NCBI GenBank assembly: GCA_019321725.1
Contig: CM033107.1
Span: 18,653,445-18,717,444 of the forward strand
Direction of reading: 5' to 3'
From: Paulownia fortunei
Lineage: Eukaryota; Streptophyta; Magnoliopsida; Lamiales; Paulowniaceae
DNA length: 64,000 bases
Shown here: positions 11,122 to 23,690 of the stretch, in pieces
How positions within the stretch are numbered: the stretch's first letter is position 1
How the letters are laid out: every line of letters begins with the position of its first letter
The notes under the pieces: generated by a model
Told to the model about the DNA's origin: nothing
What the model saw: the letters and a program-made list of their open reading frames with translations, nothing else
Databases searched by the model: none
Translations under genes and position numbers: made by a program

Positions 11122-14100
11122 AACAGTGCAAGTCTTGAATTGACCCGATAGCGAATTGAGATTACAAGTTTGACCCTTCCATTCTTGCTTTTCATGACAT
11201 TCCAACATCAATTTTCAGCTAAAAATAAAATCTTTAGAAGATTACTTAAATGCCCATGCTTTTTACAGCTATTATTATCGCATTCTCAGTCTCATCCCCA
11301 AGTTAATGTTAATTGTCAAATTAGATAGAAATTTTAACACTTTTAATGAGATCACAAACTTAGAGGTCTTGCACTCGGATTTAACAAAATATGTAAGAAT
11401 TAGTGCACTTTTATAATAATTTTAATGAGATCACACACTCTAGAGATCTTTCGTTTATCTCTCATAAAATATGTGGGTATTAATTTACTTTTATAATAGT
11501 TTTTTTACGTTAAATATAGTAATTTGTGAGAAAATTATTAATTATACATAAATAGTCTTTGATTTGATATGTTATAATGTGATAAGTTATGTAATAGATT
11601 GACACAACCGATTCCTCAAAAGAAAAAGAAAATTGAAATCACATAAATGAACTCTAAGTTATTTTGAACGAAAACATATAATTTTTCATGAAATTTCTAC
11701 ATTTCTATAGTTCATAATGCAATCACCTCGAACCTAAAAATTAAACACATTTAAACTCATCATAAAGAAAAATAAACAACCAAACCCTAGTAGTAGATTA
11801 AATCTTTGTTGATATATATGAATAATTATTGATAATGAATCAACCCTAGGTATACATATTTAAACAATTATTATCTCCTTACACCTTGAAGATTACACAT
11901 TTAGAGGATTGTAAAAACCAAATTATTAAGCACCTTGATAATAAAATAAAGCCTAGTTATAAACTTTTTAATGAAATTTCGTATTATACTCATGTATATG
12001 TAAGTAATTGATAAATACTTCCATTTCATACCCATTTTATGTTAAACAAAAAATATTCATACCTTTGGTTTGAATCGTTCATCTTATATTCAATGAATCA
12101 TACTCCATTTTGAAAAATTATTTACAATTTTATTTGAAACCTAAAAATCACATTATTAGAAATATTTATACATATTTAATGAATATTCAACAATTAAAAA
12201 TAAAACTTTAATAATTCATAAAAATGTTAATTATTGTTAAGTATTATCTCTAAAGTAATCATAACTAAATTATGTAATGACACACAAATAATTTTTGCAT
12301 ACAAGTACCTACAAATACTATACAAATTATAATCATATAAAATAAATCATATTTCTGCTCTCTAAAAATTTATTCAAATTTGTAATTTACTCACTCGTCT
12401 ATGAGTCATATATTATCTATTTTGAGGATTTAAAGAATTGGTCTTCAAGCTTGAAATTAAATAGAAAGAACTTAAAATATGAAAATATAATTTTTATTTC
12501 TGAATAAGAATAATGAAAAATTTTATAGTTCAACATATATTTTTAAATAATACAATTCTAATTATTCACATTGTAAGTATAATAATATTTATCTTGAAAT
12601 TGATCACTTGAAGTGTGCAACAATCATACACATAAATTGTATCATTTATTGTGTGATTGGCTTAGATTCTATCAAAATACAAACTACCATTTAATTGCAA
12701 GTCTATAAAAGTATTGTAACATATATATATATATATATGTAAAGGGTGTGGGTGTGATTGTAATTGTCTTTGTAGTCACAAAGTTAATGGCCACCAGATC
12801 TTAGATGGTGACTTCTCCATCTGATGATTTAACTTAAACTCCATTGAGTCGATTTGATCAGATTTTGACTATTATGGCCAAATCATAAAATATGACTCAA
12901 ATGTCTTTATATAATATATATTGAAAAAATTTACATATATACATACATATATATATATATGGACCATAAAGTATTAATTCATCAAAAGAGAAAGTAATTA
13001 AACTATTAGACCAATAAGATGTCACCAAGTCAATTTTATGTATATATGTTAAATGCATATTATTCATGACATTCAAATCTTAAAAAACTTATTAAACACC
13101 AATAATTACATTAAAATATCAAATGTTAATAGAAGAAATTATTATATAAATAGACTTACACCGGCATTAGCGAAATTTGAACCAAAAGCCCAAGACTTCT
13201 TAATCATACGATCTCATACCTCATTGGCCCAAGATAATTACATTTAATGATTGTTAATTACTACTTTTTCTATTTTATTCATTTAGGTGGATCATCAATT
13301 ACATAATTAATTACATCATAAATCAGAAACTAATTAATTACAATCAATAATTTTAAACTAAAACATACACATAATGAGAAGACCCTGCTACAAAAATATA
13401 CAAATGTGACACTTTTGATAAATCGTGAACTCCAAATCTCATAATAATTATAGAGTTTTTGGAGTCTCAAATTTACTGCTTCAGCAAGGTTTATAAGCAA
13501 TTTCTCCATCTGTTAGGGTCTGGTTATTGGTACTAACAACATGATTTTGAACCAAACATTCAGGCTCCGAAGCTAATCAAAACATGCACATAGTGCTAAA
13601 ATTGACATACATTAGTTTTATCACTAGTAAGTACGGTTAATTTTTTTAGGATCATGCATCGTGTATTTTTTTTAGTAACGCGATGTCTACTGGCAATTCA
13701 AAAGAGATAATAATAAAATAAAATAAAATTATATTTTCGCAATTTAAGGCTAAAATATGTACTTTACCTAGGAAATTGAAATAAAAAGTGCTTTATCAGA
13801 AAATCACAAAGAAATAATTAACCTACGGGCCAAATAAATGGAAACCCATGGAGGTTAGGCAGCATGTAGACTAAACATACATTGTGACCAAAACATTTTA
13901 GATACTCTAAAAGTATTTAATTCAAACCCAATAAAATTAATTTTTCCAACATTTTCGACTCATTTAAATTGTTATATAAATTTGAAGAGGTAATTGGTTT
14001 GGAGCTTGATGCCAAACATTCATGTCCAATTATAGTTTAGATCATAATATTTCAACTGAACAATGGCTATCAATGAACCGGGTCTCAATTGGGATTTCAT

Positions 14101-14466
14101 TTTACTACGATAATTTTGTGAATGATTAATATTTCAATGTCTTTTTTACCGAATCTGACTGCAAATAGAATACGAATATAAATTGATTCAAATCAAATCT
14201 TGCACGATCCAATTCTAGTGTAATCGACAAATGATGAAATTGAGAAATTTATTTTATATGTTATGGCTGTCAATTTATTCTCCATGATGCTATTTTCAAT
14301 TTTATTTTTCAATGTCAATTTTGTAATTGACAGCAATTTTTTTTTTTATGAATGACTAATGATTATTTAGATTTGGATCCAATTAATATAGTGTTCACCC
14401 TGTGGATCCAAATCCAAATTTGGGTACGAAAGATAATAAAATTAGGGTCGGATCTAGACAAATCTA
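11122..14466. other. 3.3 kb AT-rich intergenic DNA, no gene seen
   Basis: No conserved domain or long frame was found on either strand. A TA microsatellite lies near 12721-12739 and another near 12945-12960. The region ends at the assembly gap. It may contain decayed non-coding transposon DNA that cannot be named by eye. Confidence 0.5.
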
Positions 14467-14566
14467 NNNNNNNNNNNNNNNNNNNNNNNNNNNNNNNNNN
14501 NNNNNNNNNNNNNNNNNNNNNNNNNNNNNNNNNNNNNNNNNNNNNNNNNNNNNNNNNNNNNNNNNN
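14467..14566. other. Assembly gap (100 N)
   Basis: Exactly 100 undetermined bases, the usual placeholder for a scaffold join of unknown size. It removes the left end of the LTR that follows, so distance and adjacency across it are not reliable. Confidence 0.99.
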
Positions 14567-16430
14567 TTAGGAGTGATTGAATATACATAAGGGTGCCAAA
14601 ACCATTAATGTCATGAAGTGCACAAAACTGTCACGATAGGAAAAATCTGTTTCAGTATGCTGTGAAGGGAGCTGACCTTGGGAAGCTATATCCGTGAGAT
14701 TTAGCCATTATATGACATGGTTACATTTTTATTGATTTTATCTAAGTGTGATAAAAATTTGGGAGTGAATGAATATGTCTAAAGGTATCAAAATCATTAT
14801 GCAAATTAATGCGGCAATAAGAAAATATGAAGTTGTGAATCTGTCACATTTGGTTCATTAACATGTTCCAGCATAGATGTGGTGCATTTGATCCCTAAAA
14901 TTTAGGGAGATGTTATAAGAGTTATAATACATCAATTAATTGAGGTCAGTATACATTTAAGATATGGAACAAAGGTTCGTAGAAGGTTGTATTCGGTTAT
15001 AGTTTCTAAGTGGTAAGGTTGTTTAGTTAAATTGAGATTCAAAAACTTTATACTACATTAGGCATAATGAACTTGTTAATTGAGGATTGTGATTGATATC
15101 TTGTATTTTAACAGATTGTTTCACTTCGAAGGTTTGGGAGAAATACTTAAGAAACTTAGAAGTAACACACAACCGATCAAAGGTAAGTGAAAATCCATGT
15201 GCAACTACAATGCATGGGCATAGTATTTCTTGCCTTATCTATATTAAATGTGATCCTTGTGTCTTGATGAGTGTATTATGAGTAATATAAAGATCTTATA
15301 GTGCATACATTGCTTGGATGATGGGACATGGGATCCGTTGTGTCATTGAACATGCCATTCATCAACATTTACACATGCATGCATAATACATGCTCAAGTT
15401 GAGGTTTTGCGTGCATGACATTATTTTCAGAAAGAAAATATTTTGGTTGGCCACTACTAGTGTAACGAGGCCTGTGTGGCTTATTGATATGATATTTTTG
15501 GGCACCGCAAGTATTACTTCTTGGAGGATCATTGGGGTGGACAGGGGGTGTGCCTCTGGTGGTCACGAGAGGGTAGACCACTTGACTGTGCCCTTATCGA
15601 TGCCGCTGGTGGGAAGACTTCTATAGGATCATAGGGAAAGATAGGGGGTGGACCTCTATTGATCCTAGGAGATGGCCACCGAACTGTGTCGATCTGTTTA
15701 TGGCTATGTGATTTTTTATATTGTTGAGAACTCTATCCGGTACATAGTAGGTGGGCCAAGGGCCCAATGATGGAAAATGACTTTGAATAAACTACTTTTG
15801 ATGAATGAGTTTGCATTTTTGTCATGATCTCATAGAAATGCATTGCATATGTGTTAGATTATCCCTTCATCATGCATGATTTGCACTTACTGAGTATTAG
15901 CTCACGTAGTTCACGCATTATAAGTAAGCATGGTGATACCTGAGACTCTGAGTCTTATTAAGCTGGTTGTTGGAGCTCCTAGAGGCTTCCGAGGATCACT
16001 GTACATGGATGACGACCTGTATGATTGTGTTGTGGGCATATTCTAATTTTTACATTCATTATTATTATGTAAATTGTTTATTATATATAAAAGGTTACAA
16101 GATGAAAAATGTCCTTACTTCTTTTGAAAGTATAGCCTATTATTTTAATTTTTGAGTCTGTCATATTATAACTTTGGGATGTCGTGTCCTATATAATTCT
16201 TGAAATTTGATAATAAATAAATCTGAGAATAGCGTGACTGTGATGGGTGTTGTGTTTTTATATAAACAGTGATTTTTTTTATATACATGGTTATATGTGG
16301 GAAAACACATTACTGTTTCTAAAAGTGCTACAATTGACAAAATATATATGTATACACATGCACACACATGTGCTACCTTATCAAAATTATTGTTATATTA
16401 ATATCTATATTTAGTGGTGGGGGTGTTACA
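14567..16430 (+). mobile_element. Chromovirus LTR, left end lost in the gap
   Basis: This segment is homologous to the gypsy LTRs elsewhere in the window: GTGCACAAAACTGTCACG near 14620 matches the reverse of 34350-34375, GGTAAGTGAAAATCC near 15182 matches 46053, and it ends GGGGGTGTTACA at 16430, the mirror of TGTAACACCCCC at 32824. The right side has no primer binding site and passes straight into an unrelated Athila-type element. It is therefore probably a solo LTR or a 3' LTR inserted there. About 1 kb of the expected ~2.9 kb is missing. Confidence 0.75.
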
Positions 16431-16441
16431 TCATACTCCAT

Positions 16442-17400
16442 TCAAAGTACGACTACATAAGTTGAAAGGGCAAGCTCTAATCGAGTGCCACCATGTTGGG
16501 TGATGTGATCAGCTTCTCCTTTTAAAGTCTTGATCACCTGCAAGCAATCATCATCAAAATCAAATGGGGCATCTTTAACCAAAAGATTAGAAATAAGCTT
16601 AGCAATTTGAGAAAAATCCTTAACGAATCGATGATAAAGCTTGACATCATCTAGAAAACTCCTCACTCCTTTCCTCGATGTTGGTGTAGGTAATTTCTCA
16701 ATTACATCCACCTTGCCCTAATCCATTTAATCCACTTTTAAGAGATTTTTCGGCCTAGCACAATTCCCTCTTACCATATGAAGTGGCATTTTCCATAATT
16801 CAAAACAAGATTTGCCTCTCCACATCTAGCCAACACCAAGTCAAGATTAGCCAGGCATACATCAAAAGAAGACACAAACACCTAATAATCATCCATGAAA
16901 ATTTAAGGAAATCTTTCAAACATATCTTTCAAACTAGCCATCATGGATCTTTGAAAAGTTGTGGGTGCATTGCATAAATTTAATGGCATTCTCCTAAGTG
17001 TAAAAATTCCATAAGGACAAGTGAAAATGGTTTTCACTTGATCCTCAGGCGCTAATGCTATTTGGTTATAGCCCGAATATCCATTGAGAAAATAATAGAA
17101 CTCAAATACCCACACGTCTTTCTAATATTTAATCAATAAAAGAAAGGGGAAAATAGTTTTTATGAGTAGCATCATTCAATTTTCTATAGTCCATGCATAC
17201 TCTCCACCTCGTGACTGTCTTAGTAGGAATTAATTCATTATGCACGTTTTGAACCTCCCTTCTTAGGTACACATTATATGGGACTCACCCACGTATTATT
17301 AGAGATGGGATAGATAATACCTTCATCAAGAAGCATGTTAGTTTCGGACTTAACCACCTCTTCCATCATTGGACTTAATCTTCATTGTGGTTGCACCAAG
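16442..17400 (-). pseudogene. Athila-type Ty3/gypsy reverse transcriptase, C-terminal part
   Basis: On the minus strand, GYSGYNQIALAPEDQVKT is followed by FTCPYGIFTLRRMP and LCNAPTTFQRSMMA (16903-17115), the palm region of RT. The downstream thumb/connection piece (16442-16711) includes IEKLPTPTSRKGVRSFL and the NLLVKDAPFDFDDDCL block. The wording is that of Athila-group gypsy elements, not of the chromoviruses nearby. Part of the RT between the two pieces, including the catalytic F/YxDD, is missing. RNase H and integrase should lie further left but are not seen; the insertion of the 14567-16430 LTR and the gap may have displaced them. Confidence 0.8.
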
Positions 17401-17639
17401 GGCTTGTAGCTCTCTTCCAATAGGATTTTATGCAAGCACATGAAGAAGTAAATCCCTTATATGTTGGCCATCTTCCATCCAAAAGCCTTCATGTGCTCTC
17501 TAAGACTCTTAGGAGCTTCTCCTCCATCTCACTTGTGAAAGAAAAAGAAATAACTATGAGCAAAGAATTTGCACCATCAAGATAAGAGCATTTCAAATGT
17601 GAGGGAACAGATTCAAGTTCATGAATAAGGGGCTTCTCA

Positions 17640-18250
17640 ATGAATGACTTTTGTCAAGTGATGGGAGGCCTCTCCAAGACTTTGAAGTCTGTTGGAGCAC
17701 TCCTTTTATAAGGAGGATTGGCCTTCAAACTTGCAATAACAACCTTTATGTGCACACCATTCTCATCCTCTTCCTTTGCAAGCACCAAGCATGACTCCAA
17801 CTTATCCTTAAACTTATTCTCTTGCAAACATTCAAGTGCCAAAAGGTCAAATGCATCAATTTTATAACACATATGTTCATCAACTGGATGCTTCATGGCC
17901 TTGAAAACATTAAAAATCACTTGCTCATCCCCTACTCTAAGTATTATCCTCCCTAATTATACATTAATCAATGCCTTATCCATTGCTAGGAAAGGTCCAT
18001 CGGGAATATGAACTTATCTATCTTAACAAGCATATCCTATATGATGCCTCTAGGATACTAGATGGACCAGTCGACCAATTACAAGGACACCGTAGTGGGC
18101 TTCGGTTCCCCAAGTCCACGTTTTCTAAAAATAGTCATAGGCATAAAATTAATACTTGCATCTAGATCACATAAAACTTTAAGAAATGAAATTGGACCAA
18201 CAGTGTAAGGGATAGAAAAACTCTCGAGGTCCTTAAGCTTAGGCAAGCTT
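17640..18250 (-). pseudogene. Athila-type protease and downstream linker
   Basis: Reading minus from about 18190: KVLCDLDASINFMPMTIF, then RGLGEPKPTTVSL, FIFPDGPFLAMDKALINV, and RVGDEQVIFNVFKAMKHP. This is the Athila-type aspartic protease, whose active motif is normally D-L-G-A; here Gly is replaced by Asp (DLDA). Stops and frameshifts occur, so it is inactive. The following residues (17654-17920) form the acidic, charged linker between protease and RT. Confidence 0.75.
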
Positions 18251-19309
18251 ATTTGGTATAATCGTTGAGCACTCCTCGATCAAGTTCACCATCTCATGCT
18301 CCTCCAATTTTCTTTTGTTTAACAAAATTTCTTTCAATAATTTAGCAAAACTAGGTATTTGCAGTAAAGCATTAGCAAAATGGAATGTTGATATCTAACT
18401 TCTTAAAGACTTCAAGAAATTTAGCAAATTGCATATCAAACTTATGCTTTTCCAATGCAAAGGATAAAGGGGAATGAATACTTATTTGTTTAGGTGGAAT
18501 GACCATGTGGAAGATGTGCTAGGCTTGGTTGTTGGTATATAGTGTCCACCTTCTCTTGTTGAGGTTCCACTTCTTTGACTTTGGTGTCCACCTCTTTCCA
18601 ACGTTGCAATGTAATGGCCTTGACATGCTCCTTAGGGTTTTTTCTCTATATCACGTGGCAAAGCATCTTGCACTCATCCAGATATCATACTTGCCAATTG
18701 CTCCACTTGATGCCTCTTAATTTTGAAATCTAATTTCAGTGGTTGATAAAATTTGCTCATCATTTCCACCAACCTTAGCTTTTTCTCTTGAGGTGGGTAT
18801 CTAGGTGGTGGTGGTGGTCTCACTATGTTTTGATTCCCATGAAATGTACTTTGATTCCCTTGATTGCCCCATGAAAAGTTGGGGTAGTTTATCCATCAAG
18901 AGTTATATATTTGTAAATATGGATCGTTTGATTGTCTATTAAAATTTCCAACAAAGTTAGCTTGCTCGAATGAGGATAAAAATAGATTTCCAACTTAGCA
19001 CTTAGTACTATAGTATCTGCCTCCACATAACTCACATGCGATAGTTTATATTTTTATCGCTAAAGCACTCATACTACCTATGTACTTGTTCAAATGCTTT
19101 GATTTAAGCCGAAAAGGCTGAGTATGTATCGATGGTGTGAATCCCTACTGGCTTCTGTCCCAAGCTCCTATCTGTTTACCACTAATAACTATTGGATCTA
19201 TCTCTTCCAACAACTCATATGTTTTTTCTGGAGTTTTTCTCATGATTGTGTCTCCCGCCACTATATCTATCATGAATCGCTTAGCGGGTGACAAGCCAAT
19301 GTAAAATAT
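18251..19309 (-). pseudogene. Athila-type gag C-terminal region and spacer, decayed
   Basis: Between gag and protease on the minus strand. The composition is consistent with the gag-protease spacer of the same element (asparagine- and glutamine-rich pieces such as the reverse of 18830-18970). No intact zinc knuckle was identified and no single frame stays open for long. Confidence 0.5.
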
Positions 19310-20005
19310 TTACACTTGAAGCCATGTGGGCAAACTATGGTGGGGACACCTTCTCAACAAATCCTTAATCCTTTCCCATACTTCATATAAAGATTTAAAA
19401 TCAAATTGTTCAAAAGTAGAGATGTCATTTCTCATCTTCACTATTTTGGATGGTGGAAAGTATTTGGCAATGAAATCTTGTGCCATAGCCTCCCAAGTGG
19501 TAATAGATCCAGCGGGCAAATAGTTAAACCAACACTTGGCTTTGTCCCCTAAATAAAATGGAAATAGCCTTAAATGGGTTGCATCATTGGTTACTCCATT
19601 ATGCTTGAAAGTGTCACATATCTCAAGAAAGTTGGCAATGTGGACGTTGAGGTCATCACTAGGCAAATCATCATATCACATCAAAGTTTGAATCATTTGT
19701 ATGATTGCTTATTTTATTTCAAATGTATTTGCTTGGATAGCCAGCCTTCTAATGCTAGACATGGTCCCATTAACCGAAGGTTTTGGATAATTCAACAATG
19801 ATCGATTTTCATTATATTGCTCGTTGTTAGCCATTTTATCCTTTACTTCTTTCAACAAACTATGAAGAGTCATTTTAATTTTTGGGTTGTATGGCTCAAG
19901 ATCCTGAGTGGATGATCGGGTCATGCACCAACTCCTACAATGCAAAAACAAGAACTTTGAAGTAACTTGAACAAAACTTAAATAAAGAAAACAAAAATAA
20001 AGCAA
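19310..20005 (-). pseudogene. Athila-type gag (N-terminal and capsid-like core)
   Basis: The minus-strand frame starting near 20005 gives MTRSSTQDLEPYNPKIKMTL (19,924 downward), then after a frame change the capsid-like core HIANFLEICDTFKHNGVTND, LRLFPFYLGDKAKCWFNYLP, GSITTWEAMAQDFIAKYFPP and RRCPHHSLPTWLQV (19310-19666). These are conserved blocks of Athila-type gag. A plus-strand copy with the same blocks is at 43290-43990. Gag would package element RNA. The break between the two frames makes it non-functional. Confidence 0.85.
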
Positions 20006-21139
20006 GTAAAAATGTTAAACTACAGCTAGAAAAATCAACTTCAATTTTGCAACATACACTCCTCGGCAACAATACTAAAAACTTGATGTGTGTTGGATTT
20101 AAACAATCCTACGGTAAGTGTCAAGTGACAAGTTTTAGTATATAAAATGATGAGAAGGGATATTGTGTCCTAATGGAGTGCGTGAGCCAGAACCAAAATG
20201 TTGACTACCTAACTATATTCAACCAATCGATATTTGATACAGTGATTAAAAACTAAAAATAAATTAATTAAGCAAAAATCAAAGTTTAAGGAATGTAGAG
20301 GATATAATTCAAGAAAGACATAGATTACCATTCTCTTTATGAATTTCACAAGTTCGTGGTTAAGATTAACAGGATATATCAAATCTACCACTATAGTAAC
20401 CAGTTATATTCCTATAATGGGTTTAACTAACTAAAAATACATTGAGCTTTGTGACTTTCTCTAGCTTTCGACTATCACATCTATGACTACTCTGTGTACT
20501 AAATCCTATATCCTTATAGCAACTTAGCACACAATACTACATGAGAACTTGTTGCAACACTACCTCTTAGTGTCAATTACAACAACAAAGATCATCTAAA
20601 AATTGTTCAAACCTCAAGAAGTATTAAAACATAATATATGCTCATCACAGATATAACGTCATCCATACTACAAACATGATATCAATTCATAAATTCATAA
20701 AATAGTTTCGAAACCTTGACAAAAGATGGTTTAATTCATATTGAAACAAACATCATGGTTTTAACAATTTTCTCAAAACTAAAATAATTTAAAGAAGAAA
20801 TTAAAGTAGAAGATTACAACAACTAAGTGATTCTTCACTTCTAGTCTTGGTTCTTCAATGCCCAATGAAGCTCCATCACTTCTTCTCTTCAAATCCCCAG
20901 TTACTTGACAATGGGTGTGTGTTTTCTTGGTGTACTGTATATAAATATCGAGAAATGTGTGTTTTGGGTGGAGAGAAAATCTGTATGAAAATTTTGGTGT
21001 AAAGTGTGTGTTGAGTGATCAGTGAATGATGTAAAATATGATCTGATTTATGTATATAGTGTGTGCACAAGCATATCACATGGGTGGTGATGTGAGTATT
21101 ATATCTAAGGTGTGGCAACAAGAAATATGCTAAAATGCC
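20006..21139 (-). mobile_element. Athila-type 5' leader and LTR (minus orientation)
   Basis: The leader carries the reverse of GTATTGTTGCCGAGGAGTG near 20062-20080; the equivalent plus-strand leader at 43110-43130 reads CATTGTTGTCTGGGAGTG. Further right, 20560-21080 is the inverted counterpart of 26990-27460, sharing TTTTCTCTCCACCC, GAATCACTTAGT and GTAATCTTCTACTTTAAT. Exact LTR termini were not resolved. The LTR probably continues through the tandem repeat to about 22300. Confidence 0.6.
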
Positions 21140-22015
21140 TCTTAGGTTTTTAGTATTCCATTTTATAGAATAAAAAAAAGTCTAATTATTGCTAATGAAT
21201 TTTTCACACTACAAACCCAAGGCCACTGCCACTTCTTCATTACTCTCTCATTTTGTTCTGTATTTCAATATGTATAATCCAAAAAATCCTAATTTTTGGC
21301 AAAGTAATTTTCACCCCTATCCACTCGCTAATATCTTTCTTGTGTTCTATATTTTTTGATGCATAATACAAAAAACTCTAATTTTTTATATTGAAGTTTT
21401 CACACTAAAAGCACTTGGCCATCCCGCCCCCTTGCTACTCTCTCTTCTATTCACTATTTCAAGATGTAGAATCCAAAAAATCCTAATTATTGCTACTGAA
21501 ATTTTCACTCTGCATATCCAAAGCCACCACCACCCTCTCATTACTCTCTCTCTTATGTTATTTATTTCAGGATGCACAATCCACTCCCTAGCTAATATCT
21601 CTAATGTGTTTTGTATTTTATTATTTGGGATATAAAAAACCCTCGTTTTTGCTACATAATATTTCACATTATAAACTCCAATCCTCCCCTACCCTTTCGT
21701 TACTCTCTTAGTTATGTTCTATATTTATTAATGTAGAATCTGAAAAACATTAATTTTTGAAACTAAAAATTTCACACAACAAACCACAGGCCACCCCCCA
21801 CCCCCTCGCTACTCTTCCTTATGTTCAGTTTTCCAAGTTCTAGAATCTAAAAACCCAAGTTATTACAACTAAAATATTCATACAACAAACCTAAGGCTAC
21901 CCCCACCTTTCGTTGTTCTCTCTTATGTTTAGTATTCCAAGATGTAAAATCTAAAAATCCTAATTATTGCTAATTAAATTCTCACTCTACAAACCCAGGC
22001 CACCGCTACTCTGTC
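21140..22015. repeat. Degenerate ~105-bp tandem repeat in an LTR region
   Basis: A motif of the form ATGTAGAATCCAAAAAATCC, TAATTATTGCTA, TTTCACAC, AACCCAAGGCCACC, CTCGCTACTCTCT recurs about eight times. Starts are near 21148, 21259, 21345, 21451, 21560/21612, 21718, 21825 and 21928, so the period is about 103-111 bases with one short unit. Copies are 65-80 percent alike by eye. It lies to the right of the Athila LTR core, in the position of U3 on the minus strand. Confidence 0.7.
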
Positions 22016-22300
22016 ATATAAGAAATGCTTTGGAATCATTTTCTATTAAGCAGGTGGCACCAAGGCATCTGGAACTGGCACCACGACATGAGTCCTCATC
22101 CAACATTGTAACCACAATGCTTGCAAAAGTGTTGAGGGGCTATCGTCTCTATTTTGGCCTGCGTCAGTTTTGCACTGCGGCATGACTGACTTAGCATTTT
22201 TTTATCATTTTGTTCTTCTTTTGGCTCATTTTCTACATGTTGCACCTACACACAAACACTAAAATATAAGTGCACAAATCTATCCATAATATGAAAATAT
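22016..22300 (-). mobile_element. Probable outer U3 of the minus Athila LTR
   Basis: The segment has GGTGGCACCAAGGCATCTGG and GCACTGCGGCATG, related in style to the GCTGCAGCGCTA-containing repeat in the plus Athila LTR at 26702-26930. No terminus or target duplication was found, so the boundary is a guess. Confidence 0.35.
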
Positions 22301-22309
22301 CCTAATTTA

Positions 22310-22925
22310 TGCTATTAAAAGTGTTGAAAAATGTGTTGAATTATAAGCTTATCACCCTCTCTAGTTTTTATTCTTTATGTATTTCTATTTTTCTCCTATA
22401 TGCCTCCCCCTACAATTGTTGGAAAGTTCTTATAGTTTTAGCAAATGTAATGAGAGTAGAATTAGATTGTGAGATTTATCTTTTTATAATATGGTGGACA
22501 TTACAAGAAGATGGAATGAAGACGGAGGAAAAATGAAAAATCAAGGCCCATGAGTGTAAGGGGTACATTTATGTAATTGATAGATCTATTTGGAATTTAA
22601 TTATGACCCTTAGATTGAGCTTCATCTATTTTGGCTCTAATAGGTCGCATAGGATTAAAGGTCCATGATTATCCCTTTATTAGTGTATATATGATGCATG
22701 CTTGATTTATATATTGCTTTCCTTATGATGTATGCTTCCCATTGTTAGGATAGTAAACATTAAATAAACAATATAAGAAAATAATGTTTCAAGTTAAGGA
22801 CCATTATTGGTTCAATATCAATGGGCATTATTAAGTGGGCCCAATGTCCATGCCTTCTATTAAAAATGTAGTTAGTATGTGAAACGCTGCCACACTTAGT
22901 CTGTTTGGCATGAGCCTACTAAATG
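22310..22925 (+). mobile_element. Copia 5' leader relic
   Basis: In plus orientation this is the inverted counterpart of 53500-54060: GCAAATGTAATGAGAGTAGA, GAAGACGGAGG, GGCCCATGAGTGT, ATTAGGATAGTAAAC-like text (CATTGTTAGGATAGTAAAC), TTCAAGTTAAGGACC, and CCATGCCTTCTATTAAAA all occur in the matching order. The same module makes up the first part of the 1.64-kb array unit. No gag follows here; the sequence passes into an unrelated LTR. Confidence 0.7.
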
Positions 22926-23025
22926 GATTTGATACATAAATTAAATTGTACTTGTATTTGTAAGAAATTATTTCCTAAATTGGGTGTTAATTATAAATAT
23001 CAAAGACTTTCGAAGCATATGATAT

Positions 23026-23690
23026 TGTTGGGTAATAAATATGATATATTTATTTCAATATTTAAAATTATTGTCTAGAATTATGAATTCTAAATAATTA
23101 CAAAAGAAAGGTTAAAGATAACTTTGATATCAAAAAACGGTATTTGTCTATTAGAGTTTGAAAAGGAAGAGAAAACTAGGATTCAACATCTATAAAAGAG
23201 AATCAATCTATTTTTCTCTCATAAGATATGTTATTTTCTAGAGAAGAGTTCTCTAAACTTTTGTTTAATATTTTCCTTCCTCTATCCTAAACCAATCTTG
23301 TGATTTTCATGAGTTGAAAATATCAAAAGATAAATTACACAGTATAATTCAATTTGGTGTTAAGAACATGCACTTGCTCCTATTGGTGTGAAGGTTTGGA
23401 TTGGAAGACCTTGGTGTCTAATTCAATTAGATTGAAGATTGGTGAGGAAGTCTTGAAAGTTTTGAAAGCATCACTAGAAAAAGAATTAGCTTTTGCTATC
23501 AGGTTATGTTTTTTGATACTCTCCTGAAAATAATTGTTATATTATGTAGAACTAATTAAAGTCATGTATTTATACAACTGCATTAATTTTGTGAATGTTT
23601 TTGTAGTATTTGATACCACATCTTTCTCCTGCGCCTGATATGATTGGGAAACTAATCAAAAAAAATTATTCGATAAAATTACTTCCAACA
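23026..23690 (+). mobile_element. Probable solo LTR (665 bp)
   Basis: Begins TGTTGGGTAATAA and ends ACTTCCAACA, giving a 6-bp perfect terminal inverted repeat TGTTGG/CCAACA. A TATA-like CTATAAAAGAG near 23191 is followed by a CT-rich tract, as in the R region of a plus-oriented LTR. No PBS or PPT adjoins it. The flanking pentamers (GATAT and TGAAG) differ, so target duplication is lacking or decayed. Confidence 0.5.

Noticed and set aside
9053..14466. A host gene hidden in the AT-rich left-centre region
   Set aside because: No frame shows domain similarity and no plausible exon chain could be seen. A decayed non-coding origin fits better.
14352..14590. ORFs crossing the N run
   Set aside because: Half of each translation is undetermined sequence.
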